A stretch of DNA of 64,000 nucleotides from NCBI RefSeq assembly GCF_018390735.1, contig NZ_JAHBCL010000014.1:49666-113665 (forward strand), given 5' to 3'. The position numbers and the translations under genes are program-made. The notes beneath the pieces were generated by a model that was not told the origin of the DNA, searched no databases, and saw only the letters and a program-made list of their open reading frames with translations. Each line of letters starts with the position of its first letter. Position 1 is the stretch's first letter. This stretch comes from Fusibacter paucivorans. GTDB taxonomy: Bacteria > Bacillota > Clostridia > Peptostreptococcales > Acidaminobacteraceae. Below, piece after piece: positions 42,401 to 51,498 of the stretch.

Positions 42401-45400
42401 ATACATGAATAACGCCAATCAAAACGCATTAGCCTTCACTTTTAGCGGTGCAGAGATTGGCGCACAGTACGAATACACCCTCATCAGCGATGGTGGTGTG
42501 GGAACGATCACCGATACGGGTACCCTTACAAGCAGTGACCAGCAAGTTTCCGGTATTGATACCAGCACGCTTTCTGACGGCCAGTTGACACTTTCCGTTA
42601 AACTCACCGATTCTTTCGGCAACGTCGGCAGTGATGTCAATGATACCGTCATTAAAGATATTGCACCACCGGCTGGTTATACCGCAGCTTTCGATCTTAC
42701 CGTCATTAACAACAATACCAAAGATGACATCAGCTTTACCCTAAACAGTGCGGAAGTCGGCGCAACATGCGCCTACACCATCGGCAGCGATGGCGGCGGC
42801 ACGGCAATCACCGGTAATCTGCCTGTCACTGACGCCAATCAGCAGATCAGCGGCATTGATGTCAGTTCACTGCCGGACGGCACGTTGACCCTTTCTGTCA
42901 TCCTGACTGATCCTGCTCTCAATGCTGGGGCAACGGCAACGGATACAGTATCGAAAGATACCGTCGCACCAAATGGTTACAGCATTGCGATTGGTCAGAC
43001 CCAGATCAATTCGAGTAACAAAACGGCTCTAGCTTTCACCTTTAGCAGTGCTGAAATCGGCACGCAGTTTGACTATGCCATCATCAGTGACGGCGGCATA
43101 GAAACGGTTATAGATTCCGGTACGATTACAAGCACCGATCAGCAAATCACACCAATTGATCTCAGTTCGCTTTCTGACGGAACGTTAACCCTTTCCGTCA
43201 CACTAACCGATAGCGCCTCAAATACGGGAAGCACCTCAACGGATACGGTTATCAAAGATACGATGGCGCCTAGCGGATACAGTGTTGCGATTGGCGAAAC
43301 ATACATGAATAACGCCAATCAAAACGCATTAGCCTTTACCTTTGCCAGCGCAGAAGTCGGGACACATTATGAATACACGATTATCAGTGACGGCGGTACT
43401 GGCAGCATCAGCAACACCGGTACCATTACAAGCACGGATCAACTGATATCAAATATCGATGTCAGCTCCCTGCCGGATGGGATATTGACCCTATCTGCCA
43501 AGCTCACCGATACTGCATTAAATGTAGGGGTGCTCACATCGGATACGGTCTCAAAAGATACGGAAATCCCTAGCGGTTACAGTATCTCAATTGATCCTGC
43601 ACAAATCAGCGCAAGCAATCAAGCAGCATTTGCTTTCACCTTTAGCGATGCTGAAATCGGTACGCAGTTTGACTATTCGATCGTCAGTGACGGCGGCACA
43701 GAAACGGTTACAGGTTCCGGTACCGTTACGAGTGCTAATCAGCAAATTTCTGCGATCGATGTCAGTTCGCTTTCTGACGGAACGTTAACCCTTTCCGTCA
43801 CACTAACTGATAGCGCCTCAAATACGGGGAGCGCTTCAACGGATACGGTTATCAAAGATACGATAGCCCCTAGCAGTTACAGTGTTGTGATTAGCGAATC
43901 CTATATGAATCATGCCAATCAAAACGCATTAACTTTCACTTTTAGCGGTGCAGAACTTGGCGCACAATATGAATACACCCTCATCAGCGATGGCGGTACT
44001 GGAACGATCACCGATACGGGTACCCTTACAAGCAGTGACCAGCAAGTCTCCGGTATTGATACCAGCACGCTTTCCGACGGCCAGTTGACGCTTTCCGTTA
44101 GACTCACCGATCCATTCGGCAACGTCGGCAGTGACGTCAATGATACTGTCATTAAAGACATTGCAGCACCGACAGGCTATAACGCAGCTTTCGATCTTGC
44201 CAGCATCAATGACAACGCCAAAGATAACCTCAGTTTTACCTTAAACAGTGCGGAAGTCGGCGCAACATGCGCCTATACCATCGACAGCGATGGCGGCGGC
44301 ACGGCGATTACCGGCAATCTGCCTGTCACTGATGCCAATCAGCAGATCAGCGGCATTGATGTCAGTACACTTTCCGATGGGACCTTGACGCTTTCTGTCA
44401 TCCTGACTGATCCCGCCCTCAATACTGGGACAGCGACAACGGACACGGCGATAAAAGATACGATGGCACCTAGCGGTTACAGTGTTGTGATTGGCGAAGC
44501 ATACATGAATAACGCCAATCAAAACGCATTAGCCTTCACTTTTAGCGGTGCAGAGATTGGCGCACAGTACGAATACACCCTCATCAGCGATGGTGGTGTG
44601 GGAACGATCACAGATACCGGTACCCTTACAAGCAGTGACCAGCAAGTCTCAGGTATTAATACCAGCACGCTTTCTGACGGTCAGTTGACGCTTTCCGTTA
44701 GACTCACCGATCCATTCGGCAACGTCGGCAGTGACGTCAATGATACTGTCATTAAAGACGTTGCAGCACCGACAGGTTATACCGCAGCTTTTGATCTTGC
44801 CAGCATCAATGACAACGCCAAAGATGACATCAGTTTTACCCTAAACAGTGCTGAAGTCGGCGCAACATGCGCCTACACCATCAGCAGCGATGGCGGCGGC
44901 ACCGCGATCACCGGCAATCTAACTGTCACTGATGCCAATCAACAGATCAGCGGTATTGATGTCAGCACGCTTTCAGATGGGACTTTGACGCTTTCAGTTA
45001 TCCTGACTGATCCTGCTCTGAATGCGGGAACTGCGACAACAGACACGGCGATAAAAGATACCGTTCCACCAAACGGTTATAGTCTCTCGATTGATCCTGC
45101 ACAAATCAGCGCAAGCAATCAAGCGGCATTTGCTTTCACCTTTAGCAATGCTGAAATCGGCACACAATTTGACTATTCTATCGGCAGTGACGGCGGCACA
45201 GAAGCGGTTACGGGGTCCGGTACCGTTACGAGTGCCAATCAGCAAATTTCAGCGATCGATGTCAGTTCGCTTTCCGACGGAACGTTAACCCTTTCCGTCA
45301 CACTGACCGATAGCGCCTCAAATACGGGAAGCACCTCAACGGATACGGTTATCAAAGATACGATAGCGCCTAGCGGTTACAGTGTTGTGATTGGCGAAGC

Positions 45401-48400
45401 ATACATGAATAACGCCAATCAAAACGCATTAGCCTTCACTTTTAGCGGTGCAGAGATTGGCGCACAGTACGAATACACCCTCATCAGCGATGGTGGTATG
45501 GGAACGATCACCGATACGGGTACCCTTACAAGCAGTGACCAGCAAGTTTCCGGTATTGATACCAGCACGCTTTCTGACGGCCAGTTGACACTTTCCGTTA
45601 AACTCACTGATTCTTTCGGCAACGTCGGCAGTGATGTCAATGATACCGTCCTAAAAGATGTTGCAGCGCCGGCTGGTTATACCGCAGCTTTCGATCTTAC
45701 CGTCATTAACAACAATACCAAAGATGACATCAGCTTTACCCTAAACAGTGCGGAAGTCGGCGCAACATGTGCCTACAGCATCAGCAGCGATGGCGGCGGC
45801 ACGGCAATCACCGGCAATCTAACTATCACCGACGCCAATCAGCAGATCAGCGGCATTGATGTCAGTTCACTGCCAGACGGCACGTTGACCCTTTCTGTCA
45901 TTCTGACTGATCCTGCCCTCAATGCTGGGGCAGCGACCACTGATACAGCGGTGAAAGATACAGCTCCACCAAGTGGTTACAGTATCGCCATTGATCAGAC
46001 ACAAATCAATGTGGATAACCAAAGTGCACTGTCTTTTACCTTTAGCAGTGCGGATATTGGTGCAGAATATACTTACACCATCACTAGCGACGGCAATGCA
46101 GGCGCCAGTTCAGTCACCAATACAGGTATTATCACCAGCAGCGACCAGCAACTTACCAATATAGATGTCGCTGGCCTTCCAGATGGTCTCTTGACAGTCT
46201 CTGCAATACTGACTGACGATGCCTTAAATAGTGGTGTCGCATCAACAGACACTATTAACAAAGATACCACTGCACCAGTTGGATATAGTGCTGCAATTGA
46301 CAATACCCAGATCAATATAGACAGTCAAACCACCTTGTCATTTACTTTTGACAGTGCTGAGGTTAGTACACAATACGCTTATACCGTCAGCAGTGATGGC
46401 GGTGGTGGCACCATCACCAATACGGGTGCCGTTACCGATGCTAATCAGCAAATTGACAATATCGATGTCAGCACGCTGCCGGATGGGCTCTTAACCCTCT
46501 CTGTCAACCTCACCGACGTCTTTAATAATACAGGCAGCAATACAGAGGATACAGTCATAAAAGACACGGTTGCACCGGTCGGCTACAGTGTTGCGATTGA
46601 TCTCATCCGCGTTGACGCATCCAACGAAACTAATTTGTCCTTCACATTAACTGGTGCCGAAGTCGGTGCAGCGTGTGCCTATACCATCAGCAGCGATGGG
46701 GGCGGTACACCTGTTACCGGTAATGTCCCTATTACAGATGCAAACCAACAGATCACGGGGATCAACGTCAGCACCATTTCAGACGGCACCTTAACCCTTT
46801 CGGTTGTAATCACCGATACTGCCTTAAATGACGGCCTATCCACGTCGGACACTGTTATCAAAGATACGACAGCACCTGTCGGCTATGGTCTTTCAATTGA
46901 CAATGCACAAATCAACAACAGTAATCAAACATTACTATCCTTTACCTTTAGCGATGCGGAGATTGGCACCCAGTATACCTACACCATTACCAGTGACGGC
47001 GGTGTCGGTTCTGTAACGGATACAGGTACAATTTCTGCTGTCGATCAACAAATTTCAGGCGTTGATGTTACCGCTTTGCCAGACGGTACTTTAACACTCT
47101 CAGCTATACTCACGGATACTTTTAACAATGCTGGCGGCAATACCGAAGCGACTGTTCTAAAAGATGTTGTCGCGCCATCAGGCTACAGCGCAACCTTTGA
47201 CGAGGCCTATGTAAATCATGACCATTATCAAAATACTGCCTTTTCACTCAGCGATGCAGAAATTGGCGCAACATGTTTCTACACCATCGACAGTGATGGC
47301 AGCATACCTGTCACCGGTAATGTCCTCGTCACCAGTACCAATCAGCAAATTTCAAGTCTTGATGTCAGTGGCTTATTTGACGGCACACTAACACTAGCCG
47401 TCTTCTTAAGCGATACAGCTCAAAACGACGGCAGTACCATAACGGATACCACTGAAAAGGATACGGTGATGCCTAGCGGCCATACAGTTGCAATTGATGA
47501 GGCCCAAATTAATACAGGGAATCAAGATGCCTTCTCCTTCACTTTCACAAGCGCAGAAGTCGGTACACAATATGCCTATACCATCACCAGTGATGGCGGT
47601 GCCGGAACCGTTACAGGCACTGATGTGGTTGTGAGTGCCAATCAGCAGATAGCAGGGATTGACGTCACTGCTTTGCCGGACGGCCTTCTAGCCCTTTCCG
47701 TCACACTGACTGATGATGCTCTTAACACCAGCACGGCTGTTTCAGATCAGGTTACGAAAGATACGACCATACCGAGCGGTTATAGCGCTGCTTTTGATAC
47801 ACCTGTCAATGCAGACAATCAAACGAACATTGCATTCACTTTCACAAATGCCGAGGTAGGCACACAATACGAATACACCATCGTCAGTGATGGCGGCGGT
47901 GGCACCATTACCGATACGGGCACGGTTACCAGTACCGGTCAACAAATCACCGGGATCAACGTCAGCACACTGCCTGACGGTATCTTAACACTTGCCGTTA
48001 AACTGAGCGACACATTCGGCAATATTGGCAGCAACGTTACCAATACGACTCAGAAAGACGTTATCGCACCTGCCGGCTACGCCGTGAACATTGATCTTCC
48101 GAGCATTGATGTCACTAACCACACGAATTTCACCTTTACATTAAGCAGTGCTGAAATTGGCACGACCTGCCTCTACACCGTCAGCAGCAGTGGCGGCGGA
48201 ACAGATGTCACCGGCAATATAACAGTATCAAATGCAACGGAGCAAATTTCCGGTATTGACGTCAGTTCGCTGCCGGATGGTGATTTAACCTTATCTGTCA
48301 TACTCAGAGATCCCGCTCAAAATGACGGAACAATAACATCGGATATTGTTACAAAAGACACGACTGCACCTAGTGGTTACAGCGTTGCCATTGACCCTAC

Positions 48401-51095
48401 AGCCATTAATATCGGCAACCAAAATACACTGTCCTTCACCTTTGCAAGTGCTGAGGTCGGCACACAGTATACCTATACCATCACCAGTGACGGCGGTGCA
48501 GGAACCGTTACAAATACTGGAATGATCGCAACGGCCACCGATCAGTTGACAAGTATTGACGTCAGTGCTTTGCCGGATGGGATATTAACCCTTTCCGTTA
48601 CACTCACCGATGCTTCCGGCAACGTCGGCAGTGAGGCAACAGATACTATTCTGAAGGATATCGTCGCGCCGTCCGGCTATGGTATCAATATTGACCTTGC
48701 CTATGTAAATCTCAATAATGAGACAGCATTTGCTTTCACCTTCGATCATGCAGAAGTTGGCGCAACCTGCTTCTATACCATCAGCAGCAGTGGCGGCGGT
48801 ACACCTGTCACAGGCAACGCACTGATCACAAGCAGCGATCAGCAAATGACAAATCTTGATGTGAGTGGTCTATCTGATGGCACATTAACACTATCCGTCT
48901 TCTTAAGCGATACAGCTCAAAACGACGGCAGCGCCATAACGGATACCGCTGAAAAGGATACGGCGATGCCTAGCGGCCATACAGTTGCAATTGATGAGGC
49001 CCAAATTAATACGGGGAATCAAGATGCCTTCTCCTTCACTTTCACAAGCGCAGAAGTCGGTACACAATATGCCTATACCATCACCAGTGACGGCGGTGCC
49101 GGAACGGTTACAGACACTGGTGCGGTTACGAGTGCTAATCAGCAGATAGCAGGGATTGACGTCACTGCTTTGCCGGACGGCCTTCTAGCCCTTTCCGTCA
49201 CACTGACTGATAATGCTCTTAACACCAGCACGGCTGTTTCAGATCAGGTTACGAAAGATACGACCATACCGAGCGGTTATAGCGCTGCTTTTGATGCACC
49301 TGTCAATGCAGACAATCAAACGAACATTGCATTCACTTTCACAAATGCCGAGGTAGGTACACAATACGAATACACCATCGTCAGTGATACCGGCGGCGGC
49401 ACCATTACCGATACGGGCACGGTTACCAGTACCGGTCAACAAATCACCGGGATCAACGTCAGCACACTGCCTGACGGCATCTTAACACTTGCCGTTAAAC
49501 TGAGCGACACATTCGGCAATATCGGCAGCAACGTTACCAATACGACTCAGAAAGACGTTATCGCACCTGTCGGTTATGGTGTATCGATCGACCTTGCGAA
49601 TGTCGATGATACAAATCATACAAATTTCACCTTTACACTCAATGGTGCCGAAGTCGGCGCAACTTGTGCCTACGCCATCAGCAGTGATGGCGGCGGAACA
49701 GATGTCACCGGCAACACACTGATCACAAACAGCGATCAGCAGATCAGCGGCATCAATGTCAGCACTTTGCCAGACGGTATTCTGACACTCGACATCGCTC
49801 TGAAAGATACTGCCTTAAACACTGGGAATACGATAACGGACACCATCACGAAAGATGCAGAGCCACCATCTGGTTACAGTATTCAATTTGATCAAAATTA
49901 CGTTAACAACACCAATAAAAATGCTGTTTCCTTAAGCTTTGCCAGTGCTGAAATTGGAGCTACTTATACCTATACGATTATCAGTGACAGCGGTGTTGAG
50001 ACCATTACAGATTCCGGAACCATTACTGCCGAAGATCAACAAGTTGCTTCGATTGATGTCTCAACCCTTTCAGACGGAACATTGACCGTTACAGCAGCAC
50101 TCACCGATGCGGTTGGCCACGTCGGCAGTGATGTCACGGCCAATGTCGATAAAGATGTCGTATTGCCAACAGGCTATGGCGTCAGCATTGATCAAACCCG
50201 TATCAATACAACTAATCTCAATCAGTTTAGCTTTGCGCTAAACAATGCAGAACTTGGAACGACCTGTCACTATGCGATCAGCAGTGACGGCGGTGGTACA
50301 GATATCACTGACAGCATGACCATTACCAGTGAAAATCAACAAACATCAAATATTGATGTCAGTACACTGCCGGATGGTACTTTGACCCTTTCAGTGACCC
50401 TCACGGATGCCGCATTAAACGAAGGTGCGCTGAGCACAGATACCGTTGTAAAAGATACAACTGCCCCAGGCGGTTACAGCGTTTCATTTTATCAAAGCAA
50501 TATTCATCCGCAGAACCGCAGCGCCATCGCGTTTGACTTTACAAGTGCCGAGGTCGGTACAACGTATGCATACACAGTGTCCAGCAGTCAAGGCGGAACA
50601 CCTATCACCGGTACCGGAACTGTTTCAGCATCAAGTGAGCGAATTGGAAGCATTGATACCAGTGGTTTATCAGATGGTACCATTACAATAAGCTATTTCT
50701 TAACCGATCAAGATAACAACATCGGTAATCCGGTTACCGATACCATCCGTAAATCGCCTTATGCTGACATCGAAGTCATCGGATACGACATTTTCTATAA
50801 TGCCGACGAAACACCATCCAATGTTCCAGGGAACGGCATTTATACTTACAATGGTATGGAGAACGGAAAGCCAAGTTACATTTTCGTCAAATCCGAAGAT
50901 GATACCTATCTCATTCATTGGTACGACAGTGGATGGGGTTATGAATGGAATATCACCAATATCTCCGAAGGATCAGATTATATTTACTATTTCAATCAGA
51001 CAGTTAATCCAACACCGCCAACCGGCAACTGGCATTATACAACGGCAGAATCAACAACAGACCCAGACCTGACCGTCACGGTTGTTGAGCCATAG
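39495..51095 (+). CDS. Giant SLH-anchored surface protein with 33 tandem Ig-like modules
   Basis: 3866 residues. Order: signal peptide (1-38), three SLH domains (40-210), a beta-rich stalk common after SLH domains (211-450, L-T-I-N-T-E, N-G-G-G-D-H-S), then 33 modules of about 100 residues (454-3754) and a distinct C-terminal domain (3755-3866) rich in Tyr/Trp. Each module reads K-D-x-x-A-P-x-G-Y, L-x-F-T-F-x-x-A-E-x-G, S-D-G-G, D-Q-Q-I, L-x-D-G-x-L-T-L-S-V-x-L-T-D, typical of beta-sandwich adhesin repeats. Modules are 300 bp and many are nearly identical in DNA. AAGGAG precedes the ATG. It is likely a wall-bound adhesin or spacer filament. Confidence 0.92.
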   Translation: MARVIHMIRRRQSFLIKMILFIITATLITAPAHISVAATDIEGHWAEQSINKWLDEGIVSGYADGSFQPDAPMTKAEFITVLNHIYGFYEATAENYSDVDENDWFYAQTAIAKNSPYMAWCIENTLGPNEKITRQEVSAMLASIQVLKASDDFGYLSQFTDHQMIPEWSKPYLDACVANGYLSGYPDKCLHPTDFITRAEVMTVLDKTTGHLIHQNGTYCADHGVKTYDGNLTINTESASLENMLIKGNLILAAGIGQGDVNLNNITVEGKTIINGGGDHSITFTNSHLGELLVYKQDGRIHVVSAGSTVGNTILMSSASLLSGSDSQLGPVQIIGQARTVTLEGNYDQVSLEAPVDVKLSEGTVIEALAVSSGGDNSHIDVGTQSSIGEVTFDAPANIIGEGSIENAVVNVNGVTIEQKVDKLTVADHVNDFASNTASTSRSERNTSNDNNSSDTTAPSGYQVFIDQSVINSSNASTLSFHFEQAEINAGYTYTLSNTLDETVISGSGTITSADQQVAAVDISSLSDGTISLSVQLTDASGNAGNASTDTVIKDVAAPTGYTAAFDLVSINDNAKDDISFTLNSAEVGATCAYTIDSDGGGTAITGNLPVTDANQQISGIDVSTLSDGTLTLSVILTDPALNTGTATTDTAKKDTVPPSGYSIVIGEAYMNNANQNALAFTFSGAEIGAQYEYTLVSDGGTGTITDTGTLTSSDQQVSGIDTSTLSDGQLTLSVKLTDPFGNVGSDVNDTVLKDVAAPAGYTAAFDLTVINNNTKDDISFTLNSAEVGATCAYTIGSDGGGTAITGNLPVTDANQQISGIDVSSLPDGTLTLSVILTDPALNAGATATDTVSKDTVAPNGYSIAIDQTQINSSNKTALAFTFSSAEIGTQFDYAIISDGGIETVTDSGTITSTDQQITPIDLSSLSDGTLTLSVTLTDSASNTGSTSTDTVIKDTIAPIGYSVVIGEAYMNNANQNALAFTFSGAEIGAQYEYTLISDGGVGTITDTGTLTSSDQQVSGIDTSTLSDGQLTLSVKLTDSFGNVGSDVNDTVIKDIAPPAGYTAAFDLTVINNNTKDDISFTLNSAEVGATCAYTIGSDGGGTAITGNLPVTDANQQISGIDVSSLPDGTLTLSVILTDPALNAGATATDTVSKDTVAPNGYSIAIGQTQINSSNKTALAFTFSSAEIGTQFDYAIISDGGIETVIDSGTITSTDQQITPIDLSSLSDGTLTLSVTLTDSASNTGSTSTDTVIKDTMAPSGYSVAIGETYMNNANQNALAFTFASAEVGTHYEYTIISDGGTGSISNTGTITSTDQLISNIDVSSLPDGILTLSAKLTDTALNVGVLTSDTVSKDTEIPSGYSISIDPAQISASNQAAFAFTFSDAEIGTQFDYSIVSDGGTETVTGSGTVTSANQQISAIDVSSLSDGTLTLSVTLTDSASNTGSASTDTVIKDTIAPSSYSVVISESYMNHANQNALTFTFSGAELGAQYEYTLISDGGTGTITDTGTLTSSDQQVSGIDTSTLSDGQLTLSVRLTDPFGNVGSDVNDTVIKDIAAPTGYNAAFDLASINDNAKDNLSFTLNSAEVGATCAYTIDSDGGGTAITGNLPVTDANQQISGIDVSTLSDGTLTLSVILTDPALNTGTATTDTAIKDTMAPSGYSVVIGEAYMNNANQNALAFTFSGAEIGAQYEYTLISDGGVGTITDTGTLTSSDQQVSGINTSTLSDGQLTLSVRLTDPFGNVGSDVNDTVIKDVAAPTGYTAAFDLASINDNAKDDISFTLNSAEVGATCAYTISSDGGGTAITGNLTVTDANQQISGIDVSTLSDGTLTLSVILTDPALNAGTATTDTAIKDTVPPNGYSLSIDPAQISASNQAAFAFTFSNAEIGTQFDYSIGSDGGTEAVTGSGTVTSANQQISAIDVSSLSDGTLTLSVTLTDSASNTGSTSTDTVIKDTIAPSGYSVVIGEAYMNNANQNALAFTFSGAEIGAQYEYTLISDGGMGTITDTGTLTSSDQQVSGIDTSTLSDGQLTLSVKLTDSFGNVGSDVNDTVLKDVAAPAGYTAAFDLTVINNNTKDDISFTLNSAEVGATCAYSISSDGGGTAITGNLTITDANQQISGIDVSSLPDGTLTLSVILTDPALNAGAATTDTAVKDTAPPSGYSIAIDQTQINVDNQSALSFTFSSADIGAEYTYTITSDGNAGASSVTNTGIITSSDQQLTNIDVAGLPDGLLTVSAILTDDALNSGVASTDTINKDTTAPVGYSAAIDNTQINIDSQTTLSFTFDSAEVSTQYAYTVSSDGGGGTITNTGAVTDANQQIDNIDVSTLPDGLLTLSVNLTDVFNNTGSNTEDTVIKDTVAPVGYSVAIDLIRVDASNETNLSFTLTGAEVGAACAYTISSDGGGTPVTGNVPITDANQQITGINVSTISDGTLTLSVVITDTALNDGLSTSDTVIKDTTAPVGYGLSIDNAQINNSNQTLLSFTFSDAEIGTQYTYTITSDGGVGSVTDTGTISAVDQQISGVDVTALPDGTLTLSAILTDTFNNAGGNTEATVLKDVVAPSGYSATFDEAYVNHDHYQNTAFSLSDAEIGATCFYTIDSDGSIPVTGNVLVTSTNQQISSLDVSGLFDGTLTLAVFLSDTAQNDGSTITDTTEKDTVMPSGHTVAIDEAQINTGNQDAFSFTFTSAEVGTQYAYTITSDGGAGTVTGTDVVVSANQQIAGIDVTALPDGLLALSVTLTDDALNTSTAVSDQVTKDTTIPSGYSAAFDTPVNADNQTNIAFTFTNAEVGTQYEYTIVSDGGGGTITDTGTVTSTGQQITGINVSTLPDGILTLAVKLSDTFGNIGSNVTNTTQKDVIAPAGYAVNIDLPSIDVTNHTNFTFTLSSAEIGTTCLYTVSSSGGGTDVTGNITVSNATEQISGIDVSSLPDGDLTLSVILRDPAQNDGTITSDIVTKDTTAPSGYSVAIDPTAINIGNQNTLSFTFASAEVGTQYTYTITSDGGAGTVTNTGMIATATDQLTSIDVSALPDGILTLSVTLTDASGNVGSEATDTILKDIVAPSGYGINIDLAYVNLNNETAFAFTFDHAEVGATCFYTISSSGGGTPVTGNALITSSDQQMTNLDVSGLSDGTLTLSVFLSDTAQNDGSAITDTAEKDTAMPSGHTVAIDEAQINTGNQDAFSFTFTSAEVGTQYAYTITSDGGAGTVTDTGAVTSANQQIAGIDVTALPDGLLALSVTLTDNALNTSTAVSDQVTKDTTIPSGYSAAFDAPVNADNQTNIAFTFTNAEVGTQYEYTIVSDTGGGTITDTGTVTSTGQQITGINVSTLPDGILTLAVKLSDTFGNIGSNVTNTTQKDVIAPVGYGVSIDLANVDDTNHTNFTFTLNGAEVGATCAYAISSDGGGTDVTGNTLITNSDQQISGINVSTLPDGILTLDIALKDTALNTGNTITDTITKDAEPPSGYSIQFDQNYVNNTNKNAVSLSFASAEIGATYTYTIISDSGVETITDSGTITAEDQQVASIDVSTLSDGTLTVTAALTDAVGHVGSDVTANVDKDVVLPTGYGVSIDQTRINTTNLNQFSFALNNAELGTTCHYAISSDGGGTDITDSMTITSENQQTSNIDVSTLPDGTLTLSVTLTDAALNEGALSTDTVVKDTTAPGGYSVSFYQSNIHPQNRSAIAFDFTSAEVGTTYAYTVSSSQGGTPITGTGTVSASSERIGSIDTSGLSDGTITISYFLTDQDNNIGNPVTDTIRKSPYADIEVIGYDIFYNADETPSNVPGNGIYTYNGMENGKPSYIFVKSEDDTYLIHWYDSGWGYEWNITNISEGSDYIYYFNQTVNPTPPTGNWHYTTAESTTDPDLTVTVVEP
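40857..50757 (+). repeat. 33 tandem 300-bp coding modules with higher-order units
   Basis: Unit boundaries fall every 297-303 bp. Modules belong to recognisable types (those with G-E-A-Y-M-N-N, with A-A-F-D-L, with Q-T-Q-I-N or P-A-Q-I-S). In the first half they form 600-900 bp superunits: 41761-42360 and 42661-43260 differ at about seven positions by my eye count. In the second half a five-module 1500-bp unit repeats (47163-48660 and 48660-50157), modules 23-24 and 28-29 being almost identical. Confidence 0.9.
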
Positions 51096-51124
51096 CCTCC
51101 TGGCTAATACACATTAAAAACACA

Positions 51125-51182
51125 AAGCCCCCTAAGTGCTTTCTGAGCAGTTGCTCATGCTTGATGCACACTTAGGGGGCTT
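51125..51182 (+). terminator. Terminator of the giant SLH gene
   Basis: 14-bp perfect arms AAGCCCCCTAAGTG/CACTTAGGGGGCTT around a 30-base loop, followed by TTCCTTT on the plus strand, 30 bases after the stop codon. Confidence 0.82.
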
Positions 51183-51430
51183 TTCCTTTATTAATGATTA
51201 ATGATTTGTGTGTTATTCGTAACCATCTGTGGAGATGCCTTGTCACGTCCTCTGCTAGGCCATTCTTCTGTACAGGTATGTAAATTACTCAAATCCTCAT
51301 CGACTGCTTTCATTGGCAAGGCTATTTTCTGTCTTTCATCTGCATTATAACATAACTTACAGAGTGCTCCGAACCATGATGCTGTATCAATAAGAGACGC
51401 CACACCCGAGTGAATAGGCTGCTGAAATAT
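51183..51430. other. Intergenic gap with an unassigned minus-strand frame
   Basis: An 84-codon minus-strand frame covers it but opens with TTG inside the ABC-operon terminator and lacks a ribosome site. The text (W-F-G-A-L-C-K-L-C-Y-N-A-D-E-R) looks protein-like and could be a remnant of a lost gene. No family was recognised. Confidence 0.25.
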
Positions 51431-51465
51431 AAAAAGATCCCCCAAGGCGAATACCTCGAGGGATC
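51431..51465 (-). terminator. Terminator of the phosphonate-type operon
   Basis: Minus strand GATCCC/GGGATC outer arms with additional inner pairing, followed by a TTTTT run, about 35 bases after the substrate-binding protein stop codon. Confidence 0.6.
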
Positions 51466-51498
51466 TAAAAAATGGGAGAGATCATACAAGCTTAAGCG

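Noticed and set aside
41519..45640. Series of similar 73-80 codon minus-strand frames inside the giant gene
   Set aside because: They recur every 900-1500 bp only because the coding repeats recur; shadows of the plus-strand modules.
40857..50757. Regular 300-bp repetition considered as a CRISPR or satellite array
   Set aside because: The repeats are in-frame protein modules without spacers and with codon-level variation.
51191..51445. 84-codon minus-strand frame downstream of the giant gene
   Set aside because: The TTG start lies within the terminator of the ABC operon and there is no ribosome site; likely not translated.
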